Assembly (NCBI RefSeq): GCF_014356525.2
Contig: NC_052509.1
Coordinates: forward strand, 32,883,852 to 32,947,851
DNA length: 64,000 nt
Reading direction: 5' to 3'
Origin: Nilaparvata lugens
Taxonomy: Eukaryota; Arthropoda; Insecta; Hemiptera; Delphacidae
Made by a program: the position numbers and the translations under genes. The first letter of the stretch is position 1. Each line of letters begins with the position of its first letter. The notes beneath the pieces are model-generated. The model was not told the origin of the DNA, made no database searches, and was given only the letters and a program-made list of their open reading frames with translations. Positions 21,841 to 37,524 of this stretch are shown piece by piece.

Positions 21841-22455
21841 ACTAATAATTGAAATGATTAAGCAGAAGCCACCTCGTTATCCATCAGACCAGCTCTACAA
21901 TGAGTTTGGTGTGATGGACACAAGATAACTCTACTCCCTAGAAATTATTTGCAGACTGCACAAGAACCCAGAAAGCTTTCAAAATAGAAACCACTGTCAT
22001 AACACTAGAAATAGAAGCCTACTTATCACGAACGTGGCTAGGAAGGCAACACACCAATGACACTTCAACCACCTAGCACCAAAACTCCACAATTTACTTC
22101 CTGTACACATCAAGATAATGAAAAACTCAAGAAAATAAAAATGTGCCGTTAAAAACTGGATCACAACAACTGGGAGACATAATATAGAAAACATAATTTC
22201 GAACAATATGTGAGCTCACTTACCCAATGTATTTGCACCCCCACTCTTAATTTAATTGTATTACTACTACAGCTGCTCTAGAACATGGGTTTCTCATAGT
22301 TGAGTAGGTTAATTTCCGAAAAAAATCAATTTATATATATTTGTTTTGAATTTCATATATTGTATTTTTGAATAGTATGTACATTTTATTGATTTAGATT
22401 GTTTATTTGTATATTAATGGAAATGAAATTGATTAGTATTTTATTGTATTGTACT
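21841..22455 (+). other. 3' region of LINE copy C
   Basis: Degraded C-terminal coding sequence and 3' UTR. It ends near a TTTTATTGTATTGTA tail at about 22455, where the minus-strand protease of the next element begins. Confidence 0.5.
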
Positions 22456-22800
22456 CATTTTGAACTTCACCTACTTTCTCACCTCCAAATGTTATTGAAT
22501 TATTACCTACTTTGGTAACTGCGTACAATTTGGATAACAAATCCCAACCAAGCAAACCATCCTCTTTAATCTCAACATTGGCGATGAGAAATCTATGTTC
22601 AACCTTGAACTTAAAGACATTTATTTATAAAACTTGTGCTCCTATCACTGCTAAATTCATGCCTGTCACACCCTTAGCAACAGCTTTCTCCTCTATTAGT
22701 TTTACACCTGCAATAGCCTATTTCAAAATAGATTTCTCCGCGCCGGTGTCAACTAAAATGTTTTGCATTGACCTTCAATCTCAATGGTAACGTGACTTCC
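22456..22800 (-). pseudogene. Retropepsin-type aspartic protease fragment
   Basis: Minus-strand translation shows NILVDTGAEKSILK (about 22770-22728) with the D-T-G-A catalytic motif, followed in a neighbouring frame by DGLLGWDLLSKLYAVTK (about 22560-22510), which matches the second conserved protease element (I/L-L-G-x-D-x-L). A stop after the first motif and a frame change show decay. It would process Gag-Pol. Confidence 0.65.
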
Positions 22801-23440
22801 TCTACCGCGAGTTGATACTCTTGGAACTATATTGCAATGCCCCTCTCCATGATTAGGCTGAGTAGTTGGGCGACTCCCAGCCAATCTTAGTTTTCCAAGT
22901 GCTGTGGTTTTTGGGCACTAATGTTTTCATTTTTCACAGGAGCAGCGCGTTTAGCGCAATTATATGCTGTATGAGACGATTCTCCACAAACAAAACAGTA
23001 TCTCTCAAATTTATTGTAGAATTTACGCGGTTGTAACTCAGAAAAATTTCTCTGCTGATTTGGGGAATGGTCTGTTCCCGTGTTGGTACATTCCCTAGCA
23101 AAGTGACCCATCCTACCACATGCAAAGCAAGGTCCCTTCTTATCAGACTGTCTGTGTATTTGGATTGCTCTTAAAATATCCGTATGATTTCACATTCTGA
23201 TCCTTCTTAAATGAAAGAGCGAACACGTTGTCTTGATTTGCTGCGGTCGCTTGTTCAACTCGTTCGGCTAGACTACCGCCTCTTCCAAGGTTTTTGGGGG
23301 ATGAACTTGTAGGGTTATGGACGCGGAACCAAATAATCCTCGAATGAAAGCAGGCTGTCAAAACCGTTCTATCTAGTTGGAGGCGAGCGTATTTAGCTTC
23401 TGTAGGATAATCGTTGGGGATTGGTATTGCTTTTAAGCCT

Positions 23441-26458
<3,018 letters not shown>

Positions 26459-27208
26459 TGTCAATTACTTGAAATTTGAAGAACGAAATATGCAGTACAT
26501 TTTATCAGAGTATAATTCCCACAAAAACTACCTGCCAATAAGATTCTGATAACTAGGAATTTTACTACAACAAGAATTTTACTAATTAGGGTCTCAGCCG
26601 GGTGGAACTGTTTCATAAGGAGCTAGAAATTTTCGCACTTACCCACAGCTATCACTTCTACCGTAATCCCAAACCACAGGACACTCACGTATATCATAAT
26701 GCTGGAAAAATAACTTAACTTTTTGGAATACGGTATGGATTTTGATCTGCTCGGTACCTCTGTTGTTTCACAACTGGAGGTTTTTCTTCCGGAAAACTTC
26801 CCCCTCTCCACTTCAGTGTGCCAGAAGGCCTAACTGCTGCTATTGGAAGAGTCGGTTTTCACAAGATTCGGCAAGCGGGTACTTGCCATGTCTGTAGTAT
26901 TCCTCTGTGAAAATATTCACTGGCTACCAAACATCCGCCTTGTCCTTGCCTCATGCAGCCGCCTCATCCGTGAGAACAAGCAAATATCCCTAAATTTGCT
27001 GGTTCTCAGAGTCGTTTAGACATAAGTTAGCAGAATCTTATTGTTGCTGCGAAAATACTACTTACTAAATGAATTATATATTTTCTCACTAGAGTCCAAC
27101 TACGGAAATTATTATTCTAATATCATGGTCTTTTTTCCTGAAAAATCTTGAATCTATAACAACAAAAATCAATCAATTAATAAGTAATCAAATACTACCC
27201 ATGTCACA

Positions 27209-27869
27209 AAACATTAAAACATTTGAGCATTTAAACATTTAAACATTTAAACATTTAAACATTTAAACATTTAAACATTTAAACATTTAAACATTTAAAC
27301 ATTTAAACATTTAAACATTTAAACATTTAAACATTTAAACATTAAACATTTAAACATTTAAACATTTAAACATTTGAACATTTAAACATTTAAACATTTA
27401 TACATTTAAACATTAAACATTTAAACATTTAAACATTTAAACATTTGAACATTTAAACATTTAAACATTGAAACATTAAAACATTGAAACATTTAAACAT
27501 TTAAACATTTAAACATTTAAACATTTAACATTTAAACATTTAAACATTTAAACATTTAAACATTAAACATTTAAACATTTAAACATTTAAACATTTAAAC
27601 ATTTAAACATTTAAACATTTAAACATTTAAACATTAAACATTTAAACATTTAAACATTTAAACATTTAAACATTTAAACATTAAACATTTAACATTTAAC
27701 ATTTAAACATTTAAACATTTAACATTTAAACATTTAAACATTTGAACATTTAAACATTTGAACATTTGAACATTTAAACATTTAAACATTTAAACATTTA
27801 AACATTTAAACATTTAAACATTTAAACATTTAAACATTTAAACATTTAAACATTTAAACATTTAAACAT
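27209..27869. repeat. 8-bp satellite (AAACATTT)n, left block
   Basis: Tandem 8-mers ACATTTAA with sporadic 7-mers (one T or A lost) and G variants (TGAACATT). About 80 units. Interrupted at 27869/27870 by family L copy 2. Confidence 0.97.
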
Positions 27870-28490
27870 TGTGAGAATTTTGTATTTGACCTAAGGGTCC
27901 TTTTTAACTAGTTTTCCATAAGGAACAGACTCACCGGTTTTAATTTAAGCATTGTCCCCAGACAGCAATCTTCCGGTAGAGCATTAGGTAGTCTTCCGTC
28001 CGCCAGCCTTCTTTCACACGCGTATTCACTAAACTGTTTAAATCACTTCGATTCTCCACACACCTTTACAATTGCGAGTTCCGAGAAGTCTAGGAGAAGA
28101 GTGACGAAAACACAGGCGGAGTTACTTCTCAGTTGCCGGAAGAGAGTCCTGTTACTCTAGCAGATAACGCTGATATTTTCCCAAAGTTATGGAGGTGGGG
28201 GTAAGCACCCTCAATTGTAAAAGAGAGAACTCTCAATGTAAGAGGAATAGATAATGAACATGGAGGTAGAGATAATTTGAAGAACACCTTTCCGAGAGAG
28301 AGTAAATAATAATAATTAAAAATATAACTTGACAAACATTTATAATATCACAGTATTGGAATGAATTTTTATTATAATTAAAGCTGTATGAACCGAAGAA
28401 ATAGCAGGCTGGCATCTTATCTAATCAATATTGCTGCTCGCTACTATCAATTTCAGCTATGCCAGCCCGCTTATGAAATGTGATGTCACA
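27870..28490 (-). repeat. Downstream (3') LTR of family L copy 2
   Basis: 621 bases, begins TGTGAGAAT and ends GATGTCACA on the plus strand. Differs from its partner in the first 60 bases and by scattered substitutions. Confidence 0.85.
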
Positions 28491-30188
28491 TAAAAGCCCC
28501 AAATTTGCAAGAGGTTGAGTCTCGAGGTCTTGCCAATTTCTCACCCATACAGCACATTTCAGCCATCACATCGGGTCAACTGCATCAAGACTAGCCAAGC
28601 ATCTCCAACACTACACTGTTTTATTTAAGGATTATGGTAGTACCCAATGGGAAACAATCAACCATCAGTACAAAATTGATATAAGTCTGGGTCCAAGTCC
28701 TTCGACTTTACAAGTGGAATTCTCTCCACAACAATTACAATAATCAGTAAAGTGGGCAACAAGCCCCACTCACCTAAAAAAAAAAAAAAGAAAAGAAAAT
28801 CCCAAATAATGATCTGGCCCGGAGGACCAAAGAAGATGTAATACTAAGTTTGCTGGCCCGCCATACTCCAATGTCTCCAACATGACAACATCTGTGATGC
28901 CACATAAGTTTGCAAATAGCAATTCCTACAACTGAATACAATTAGAGCATTATGTCACATTTCTGACTCACTTAATTTGTCTTTGATTTCTCCAATTTCA
29001 ATTATAACTGTTTGCACATTTTATATCTGTGTTCATTATTCATTCCATAGACAACCTTGTCTTTTCAATTGATTATTTTTCTCTCTTGGATGTGTTAATT
29101 TCGTGTTGGGCACTATTCTTTCATTTCTATTTCACGTTTAATCTTTCTCTACTTGCTTATCTGACTCGCCGGCTGTTCTTCATTTCTCTCAACCTGATTC
29201 TGTTTATTGGCTGTGTGTATCTCCCAATCGTTTCACTTTCTCATTTTCCTTACAGTGGGGCATGCTGATAAAAACAAATAATATACATTTAAATAACATC
29301 CAACAAATATAATAATAATCTTAACAATGATACTAATCTTAATGCTAATAACAATAATAATACTGATTTAGTTTACAATATATCACAGACATTTTTCTTT
29401 GGTTAATTTTTGTTATTTTTTTTTTTTTTTTGCTTTGTTCTGTTATTTCATTTTATTACTTGATGCTTTGTTCATTTAAGTAATTTTCTTCAATGTGTTT
29501 TTTTTATTCATTTTGTTTTTGTTTTGTCTGTGTTGATAACATTTTCAGTTTATATAAATATAAGATCAATGAGTATCATTGTTCGTTCATGCAACCATGT
29601 GCATTGCATGTTAGTTCAACGTTTTGTGCAGTTATCCAATGCAAAAAACTGTATAGTTTAATTTGAAATATAGCTTCAAATATTTCGTCTTGCAGACCAG
29701 AAGGGCTACTCCTAACAGTGGAGTGCACTTAGGGTGCTGGTAACTGCACTGGCACATAAAGAAAGACATATAATATTTTACATAAATGTTCACATTATTT
29801 ATCACATTGTCCTGCTGCACCATCTCATAACATTTAAAGAACATAAAAATCGAGAATAGAGTACATTAGGCTCTGCTTCAATTGAGAAAAATATTCTCGA
29901 ATAGTGAATATTATGATATTCAAGTTCACAGAAAATATATCACAATTAATTATTGTATTATACATTTAAATGGGCAGCAGGAGACACAACACACAACTTG
30001 ACAATTTTCAAGTTGGTGACATAGAAATATAACATAAATTCGCCTTTGGGATACATTTACATAAATATAGGCTTACAATATAACAATAATAATAGTAATA
30101 AATAATAATTTTGATTATCAAACATCCAAGCATATTATGACATGACAAAGTGATGAATTACAACTAGAATGTAATCGAATAGTTTTAA
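28491..30188. other. Non-coding 3' internal region of family L copy 2
   Basis: Parallel to 17142-18798 in copy 1. AT-rich with T-runs. No ORF shared by both copies. Confidence 0.6.
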
Positions 30189-31648
30189 TTACTTGCACTC
30201 CATGTGGGTCGTAGATTGTTGATCCATGAAGTGAAGAGACTTGAACACCGACAACACTGATGCCATCCGGTGAAGTGAGGCTCTAATAAAGCGCATAACG
30301 ATGTGAAGCTCTTGAAATAGGGTGACATCTTCTTTTAATTCTCTTTTTGATTCAGATCCTTGAGCGTTGATGGTTTGGTTAGAGAGTCCTGAAGCAAGAA
30401 TTATCAGCCACTCGTGGAGAAAAAACGTCATTAAGCAAGTCCAACCGCTCACAGACAGCAGGGCTTTGAAAAAATCACACTGGCTTGAGATTTGTTGAAC
30501 AGTGTATAGTCCCGTGCCAAGATGAAAGTACTTTCTACCCAATTTTTGAAGAGCATCAGAGGCATAATGAAATCTCGTCCACAGCTCCCGTTCAAGTGCG
30601 AAACTTTGAAAAAACCTGGAAGGTATTCTTTGCAGTAGGTTCAGGTTCAACTCACAAACAGTACATCCTCCATCATACATGTTGTAGGCCATCAACAAGT
30701 GCTGAGAGACAGCATGGGGCAGAACTGCATAATGAGAATTTTCAGAGCTTGGACTGGATTTTACAATTTGACTGGAATCAGTGTCCTCCAATTCGCTGCT
30801 CATACCAGCCAAACCATCCTTGTTGTGTAGATCAGCTTGAACAAGCACCACTTGTTGAATAGTGAGCTCAGACAAACTGGTGGTGGCAGTAGATTGACTG
30901 TTCTTCACCAATTGAACAACTCCTTCAATTTCTTTCACTTTGTTGGCAGTGATGGATCGCGGCATCTCCATTTTTTCAAGCGTTGAATCAATGACTAGAT
31001 TGTGATTGGCTGTGGTAGAATCCAGTCTCATCTTTTCAGCGTTGGTGAAAGCAGTAAAATTGTCATTCGATCCAAATCTTCAGACAGTATTGTCGCTTGT
31101 GTCGATTCCAATATTTCTGAATTTTCCTCAATCATCACCTCCGTTGGTGAATTTTCAACTAGACTTATCACTTGTGATTGAAAGCTTTCCTGCATTTTCT
31201 CTAATCTTGTGTCCATGCACACATATGCTTCTTTGAACATTTTTGTCAGTCTCTCCTCTAGATTGCTCTGATGTTCTCTCCGCTTCTCACGTAGTTCATT
31301 TAGAAAATCCCGAAAACTATCTGCCATGGCGGGTGAAGATGATGATTCATTCAATAATTGATGATCTCCTATTCCATCAGCATCGGTGGGAGAAGGCGGA
31401 TTTCCATCACATGTACTGCTTGGCTGAGTTGGCGCGGCCTGCTGCATGACGTCCCACTGTGGAGTCACGGCCGTCACTCCGGTGGGCGACGCTCCCTCCT
31501 GCATTTTCTCTGCCGCATTCAGTTGTGTGGATGACATGTGATGCAGTACCTCGTGCGAGAACGCCTTCGAAGTCGGACTGCTGAACAGTTCAGACGTCAG
31601 TCTGCTGGACGGTGGATGCTTGCCATCAGTTGTCAATTCGTTTCCCAT
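30189..31648 (-). pseudogene. Family L ORF, fuller copy with one frameshift; unknown function
   Basis: The first frame starts at an ATG at 31648 (MGNELTTDG) and runs to a TGA at 31028. The second runs from ATG 31031 to 30189, overlapping as ATGA. Homology to copy 1 extends upstream of the second ATG in its frame (residues NFTAFTNAEK against NFAALTNN), so the original was one protein of about 480 residues broken by an indel near 31070-31085. Regions: S/T/P-rich disordered N-terminus, a charged helical segment (FRDFLNELREKRREHQ then LEERLTKMFKEAY), an acidic linker, then a C-terminal domain with CELNLNLLQ, FALERELWTRFHYASDALQK and HLGTGLYTVQQISSQCD. Possibly a highly diverged gag; no enzyme motifs seen. 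Confidence 0.5.
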
Positions 31649-31659
31649 ATTTTTCAAAG

Positions 31660-33375
31660 ATGAGAAGTAGACAGGGTGAAGATCATAGCAAATAATTGAT
31701 CAAATCCAACTATGAAGAGAAGGCTAATCCAAATGAAGATAATGTGGGATAGCTGATAAGATAAGTCAGTCAACCAGTCAACGATGATCGACGATGATTA
31801 TACTAAGCGACGGAAATTAAACGGTTATTGCTCATTAATTGAAAGCTTGGTTAGAATAGAAGATATTGCAAAACTCCATCCCATATGAATGCAAGTAATA
31901 TGCCCTACTTATAAAACAATAAAACAAATAAGCATTCCATAAAATATTATCAAGAACTCTGATAATATTATGATACCTCGTCATACACTAGCAATACTAA
32001 GATTGAAGAACATTAACACGATTCGCAATATTTGGTTTTCTAATGTTTCCAAACTTGGTGTATTGATGTCTTATAAAATAATATAATATTCAATGAAAGA
32101 ACTTCTGATAAGATATTGAAATCAGTTTTGATAATATTTAATATTGCATAATACGCATCAATTGAAACATCACCTCAACTTACAATATTCGATAATTAAA
32201 ATGATTCCGAAATTGTTGTATTTAATTTGTATAATTAGCCTCATTAAAAATATTACCTTGATTTGCAATAATATTGTTCATCGGATAAATAATTTTCGAA
32301 TTGTTGGTGTAACCACAAGTCATGTAGTAGTTTAAGGCAATCCATATAATATCATATTATATTCGATAAATAGGCCTATTATCGTTAATTTTGATAATAT
32401 ATGATTTATCATTATGTGTCAATAATATTAGCATTAATTTCGATAACATATAATTCATAATTATATGCCAATAATACCAATAAAGCATCAATGAATACTA
32501 ATAACTCAATAAGTAGGCCTACCTAATATAGGGCTACTCAACATGAAATAATTTATTAGGAAGGTGATTTATATAATAACGGATTTATAATACTGAAATG
32601 GACTATATTATTTATGAAGTTCTCCAAGAAACTATTCATATAACCAACTCTCTAATGAATAATAAATTGTAATAATAATTTATATAATTCATATAGAATT
32701 ATATAATTATTATAATAATTATTTTGTAATAGGTTTATTATACTTTATAGCAGTCGAGTTTAGTATGCCCTTCATAAATCCTTGACATCATCAAGCTATC
32801 ATTATGTTGCATGCCTTTGCAGGACAAATATGCGATAATCATTCATGTTTCATCATAGGACTGTTTAATCGATCAATAATTGAAATAATGAATATATTTC
32901 CCTTAAAACTTCAATTCACGCTAAATATGACTAGTATGAGGTATTTTCATTATTTTTCCGATATTAACAATAGCAGGCATTTTTAAGGTGTGACTTGTAT
33001 AATTCAATAATTCATTACTTGTACAGCTCTGCTGAATGATATTATAATATAGCCCAATTTTCTTAAAATATTGTTGAAATTAATATGAATATCACAGAAA
33101 TAGCCTTATACATCTATCCCAAAGGCGTAAACTTCTCTCTCGGTAAGGTGTGCTCTATAAATCATTCTAATAGATTCAATAATTTTTGAATGGTGAATTC
33201 TATCTCAGGTAACTCAATCTTTAATTAATCTAAATTAATACTGAATCGTGATAAATTAATATGCTGATAGTAATTTTCTAAATGAAAAATTTACTAAGAA
33301 AATATTGAAGGCTTTTTCAACTAGAAATTATTTTTCATTGATAATATTATTCACAGTGAGCCCCCTCCTAAAGTC
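31660..33375. other. Non-coding 5' leader of family L copy 2
   Basis: AT-rich. The part 32752-33375 matches 19440-20040 of copy 1; the part 31660-32750 is absent from copy 1 through deletion. No ORF supported. Confidence 0.6.
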
Positions 33376-33393
33376 CATGTTCGCGGGCCGCCA
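33376..33393 (-). other. PBS of family L copy 2
   Basis: TGGCGGCCCGCGAACATG on the minus strand, three bases after the LTR end, differing by one base from copy 1. Confidence 0.65.
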
Positions 33394-33396
33394 TTT

Positions 33397-33994
33397 TGTG
33401 AGATTTTTTAATTAATTTTCAATAAGGAACGGACTCACCCGTTTTAATTTAAGCATCGTCCCCAGACAGCAATCCTCCGGTAGAGCATTAGGTAGTCTTC
33501 CGTCCGCCAGCCTTCTTTCACACGCGTATTCACTAAACCGTTTAAATCACTTCGATTCTCCGCACACCTTTACAATTGCGAGTTCCGAGAAGTCTAGGAG
33601 AAGAGTGACGAAAACACAGGCGGAGTTACTTCTCAGTTGCCGGAAGAGAGTCCCGTTACTCTAGCAGATAACGCTGATATTTCCCCAAAGTTATGGAGGT
33701 GGGGGTAAGCACCCTCAATTGTAAAAGAGAGAACTCTCAATGTAAGAGGAATAGATAATGAACATGGAGGTAGAGATAATTTGAAGAACACCTTTCCGAG
33801 AGAGAGTAAATAATAATAATTAAAAATATAACTTGACAAACATTTATAATATCACAGTATTGGAATGAATTTTTATTATAATTAAAGCTGTATGAACCGA
33901 GGAAATAGCAGGCTGGCATCTTATCTAATCAATATTGCTGCTCGCTACTACCAATTTCAGCTATGCCAGCCCGCTTATGAAATGTGATGTCACA
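33397..33994 (-). repeat. Upstream (5') LTR of family L copy 2
   Basis: 598 bases. The same TG...CA ends as the other three LTRs of this family. Confidence 0.85.
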
Positions 33995-35672
33995 ACATTT
34001 AAACATTTAAACATTTAAACATTTAAACATTTAAACATTTAAACATTTAAACATTTAAACATTTAAACATTTAAACATTTAAACATTTAAACATTTAAAC
34101 ATTTAAAAATTTAAACATTTAAACATTTAAACATTTAAGCATTTAAACATTTAACATTTAAACATTTAAAACATTTGAACATTCAAACATTTAAACATTT
34201 AAAATTTAAACATTTAAACATTTTAAACACTTAAACATTTTAAACACTTAAACATTTTAAACACTTAAACATTTGAACATTTAAACGTTTAAACACTTAA
34301 ACATTTAAAAATTTAAACATTTAAAAATTTAAACATTTAAACATTTAAACATTTAAACATTTAAACGTTTAAACGTTTAAACATTTAAAACATTTGAACA
34401 TTTAAACATTTAAACATTTAAACGTTTAAACATTTAAACATTTAAACATTTAAACATTAAACATTTAAACATTTAAACATTAAACATTTAAACATTAAAC
34501 ATTTAAACATTTAAACATTTAAACATTTAACATTTAAACATTAAACATTTAAAATTTAAACATTTAAACATTTAAACATTTAAAAACATTTAAACATTTA
34601 ACATTAACATTTAAACATTTAAACATTTAAACATTTAAACATTTAAACATTTAAAACATTTGACATTTAAACATTTAAACATTTAAACATTTAAACATTT
34701 AAACATTTACACATTTAAACATTTAAAAATTTAAACATTTAAACATTTAAACATTTAAACATTTAAACATTTAAACATTTAAACATTTAAACATTTAAAC
34801 ATTTAAACATTTAAACATTTAAACATTTAAACATTTAAACATTTAAACATTTAAACATTTAAACATTTAAACATTTAAACATTTAAACATTTAAACATTT
34901 AAACATTTAAACATTTAAACATTTAAACATTTAAACATTTAAACATTTAAACATTTAACATTTAAACATTTAAACATTTAACATTTAAACATTTAAACAT
35001 TAAACATTTAACATTTAAACTTTAAACATTTAAAACATTTGAACATTTAAACATTTAAACATTTAAACATTTAAACATTTAAACATTTAAACATTTAAAC
35101 ATTTAAACATTTAAACATTTAAACATTTAAACATTTAAACATTTAAACATTCAAACATTTAACATTTAAACATTTAACATTTAAACATTTAAACATTTAA
35201 ACATTTAAACATTCAAACATTTAAACATTTAAAATTTAAACATTTAAACATTTAAACATTTAACATTTAAACATTTAAACATTTAAACATTTAAACATTT
35301 AACATTTAAACATTTAAACATTTAAACATTTAAACATTTAAACATTTAAACATTTAAACATTTAAACATTTAAACATTTAAACATTTAAACATTTAAACA
35401 TTCAAACATTTAAACATTTAACATTTAAACATTTAAAATTTAAACATTTAAACATTTAAACATTTAAACATTTAAACATTTAAACATTTAAACATTTAAA
35501 CATTTAAACATTTAAACATTCAAACATTCAAACATTCAAACATTCAACATTCAAACATTCAAACATTCAAACATTCAAACATTCGAACATTCAAACATTC
35601 AAACATTCAAACATTCAAACATTCAAACATTTAAACATTCAAACATTCAAACATTTAAACATTTTAACATTA
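33995..35672. repeat. 8-bp satellite (AAACATTT)n, right block
   Basis: Continues the left block after the LTR insertion. Variants cluster: TTTTAAACAC near 34220-34270, AAACGTTT near 34290-34430, and a run of TTCAAACA units at 35515-35650 at the far end. About 210 units. Confidence 0.97.
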
Positions 35673-36246
35673 AGAGAAATGCCAAACCGTCGACATGAAT
35701 ATTGGACCTCACTCCGCTCTGTCAATAATTTTTAATTCTTTTATTTCGGCCGCTCACTCGAACTTGGAAGATTTGTAGTGTGAGTGTGTGAGTGTGATTA
35801 CAGTAGTGTAAGTGTTGTAGTCTAACGATGTGATTGGCACTGCAGTTGAGTGGGTTGGGTTTGGGACCGCAAGCACCATCAGCCGTCCGTCCAGGTTTGC
35901 ATTGCATAGCAAGTCTTACCATTTGGAATGCAGCTGCCACGTAGAGCCTAATGCGCTAATCTCCTCCCAACACCCTCAACTTTCCCACACTCGTTGAGCT
36001 CCAATTAGATCAGCTGCACAAGCACCACCACCACAGTCATGCACATGCGCATCAACATCAGCCTCTGAGAAAGATATGCCAACTGTTTTCCTTCACCGAT
36101 AGAACAGTTATGAAGGAAATATTGGTATGGTAGAAATAGGTAAAGATAACAGAAGTAAGATGTTGAGAAATATCAGAATAGGGAGAAGGAAACGGAAAAT
36201 TTGGTGGTGGGGAAGAAGTAGGAGAAAGTGGAGTGGAGTAAGACTA
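35673..36246. other. Non-coding stretch, mostly within the segmental duplication
   Basis: No gene supported. From about 35819 it is duplicated at 46207. The plus strand has a GTGTGAGTGTGTGAGTGTG stretch near 35780. Confidence 0.45.
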
Positions 36247-36354
36247 ATTGACTACTAGAAGTGGGAAAAGGAGGAGAGGGGAACGAGGATGGATTAGGAC
36301 AAGGAGGGAATGTAGTAGAAGAAGGAGAAAGAGGAGAAGAAGGTGGTTGTGGAG

Positions 36355-36634
36355 AAGAAGGAGGAGAAGGAGGAGAAGGAGGAGAAGGAGGAGAAGGAGG
36401 AGAAGGAGGAGAAGGAGTGGAAGGGTGAGAAGGAGGTGAAGGAGGAGAAGGAGGAGAAGGAGGAGAAGGAGGAGAAGGAGAGAAGGAGGAGAAGGAGGAA
36501 AGGAGGAGAAGGAGGAGAAGGAGGAGAAGGAGGAGAAGGAGGAGAAGGAGGAGAGGAGGAGAAGGAGGAGAAGGAGGAGAAGGAGGAGAAGGAGGAGAAG
36601 GAGGAGAAGGAGGAGAAGGATGATAAGGAGGATT
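36355..36634. repeat. (GGAGAA)n microsatellite
   Basis: About 280 bases of GGAGAA hexamers with GTGGAA, GGTGAA and GAAAGG interruptions. It directly adjoins the (GATTCA)n tail of the LINE 3' end. Long EKE/RRR frames over it are not genes. Confidence 0.95.
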
Positions 36635-37524
36635 CAGATTCAGATTCAGATTCCTTTATTCATGTGTTTAACAAAACATGATTCAACTTACGTTCTAGCG
36701 TTAAGAATGAATGACAGTAGCGGTAAGATGACATGGTGAATCATATCAAACTAATGATTTCTACAATAATATTGAACAGGAAAAATGATAAAAATGCAAA
36801 AGTTAAGGTACTACTGTAATGTTTTCACATGAAACGGTGAAGTTTGGACCTTAAGAAGTCCATTCTCAGAGAGGGTATCAAGGATACCCTCCCCTTCAGC
36901 ACTTAACCGTGAAAAAAATAAAGTTAAAAATTCAAACGAAATATTATGTCTGAGCGAAAAAAAATTAAGACTGAGAATATCAATAAGTAAAAACCAAATC
37001 ATAGAAACGATAAATCATTCAGAGTTAAATCAATTAACAGAGAAGAGTAAATAATAATTATAAGGATAAAAAAAAGAAAAAGTTAATTCCCAATAATTAG
37101 AAAATCGATATGATATAATAATTGGAATAATGAGGGAGTGAAAGTTATTATTAGAAGAGAGATTTGTTGATTTAAATCCAAAAATAATGTTAATAACAAA
37201 GGGAAATTATTGTACAAAAGAGATTAGTTTATGTTTATAACAATATAATATGATTATGAAAGTTCATGAAGAAATAATAATAATTCTAATTAGGGAATTA
37301 TGGGGAAATTATAATACAAAAAAGAGGGTTGGGGATATAGAATGAGGTGACCAAGATCCACTCGAGGAAGAGTTTGAATAAGAAACAATCTTATGATAAA
37401 TTTATGCACTAAACTCATGCACATTTCTCATGCTTAATTTACATGAATGAAATAAGAAGAGAAAACCCATCATTTTTACTTGTGAGTGGAGGAAATGATA
37501 ATAAAGGATAAGGATAGGGATTAA
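36635..37524 (-). other. 3' UTR of LINE copy D
   Basis: AT-rich, no coding potential. The small ORF at 36811-37002 recurs in the duplicate only because the whole segment is duplicated. Confidence 0.55.

Larger units (their letters stand above)
14932..22455 (+). mobile_element. APE-type LINE (copy C) split by an LTR element
   Basis: Plus-strand LINE with endonuclease at 15283-15894, linker and RT N-terminus to 16518, and RT palm plus C-terminus from 20554 to about 21840. The 3' region ends near TATTTTATTGTATTGTA at about 22455. The coding sequence is contiguous if 16519-20553 is removed: the last codons before (GSKL) join directly to AQNIL after. It is related in layout to copy B but is a different family member. 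Several stops and frameshifts show it is dead. Confidence 0.8.
27870..33994 (-). mobile_element. LTR retroelement without pol (family L, copy 2)
   Basis: 6,125 bases with LTRs 27870-28490 and 33397-33994, PBS at 33393-33376, and ACAT on both sides (27866-27869 and 33995-33998). It is inserted within the 8-bp satellite, so the duplication is consistent but not independent evidence. The LTR pair, internal non-coding regions and ORF match family L copy 1. The internal region has one ORF and no pol motif. It is fuller than copy 1 and serves as the better reference for the family. Confidence 0.85.

Noticed and set aside
28129..28415. Minus ORFs in the LTRs (also 33633-33919, 16587-16958, 20033-20366)
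   Set aside because: They lie in LTR sequence, differ in length between copies and have no domain; they recur only because the LTR recurs.
27209..35672. CRISPR-like or telomere-like array
   Set aside because: The unit is 8 bp with no spacers, so it is not CRISPR. It does not match the TTAGG insect telomere unit and is internal, so a telomere claim is unsupported.
36248..36681. Arginine-rich and EKE-rich ORFs
   Set aside because: They translate the GGAGAA microsatellite; the same holds at 46642-46978 and 43583-43774.
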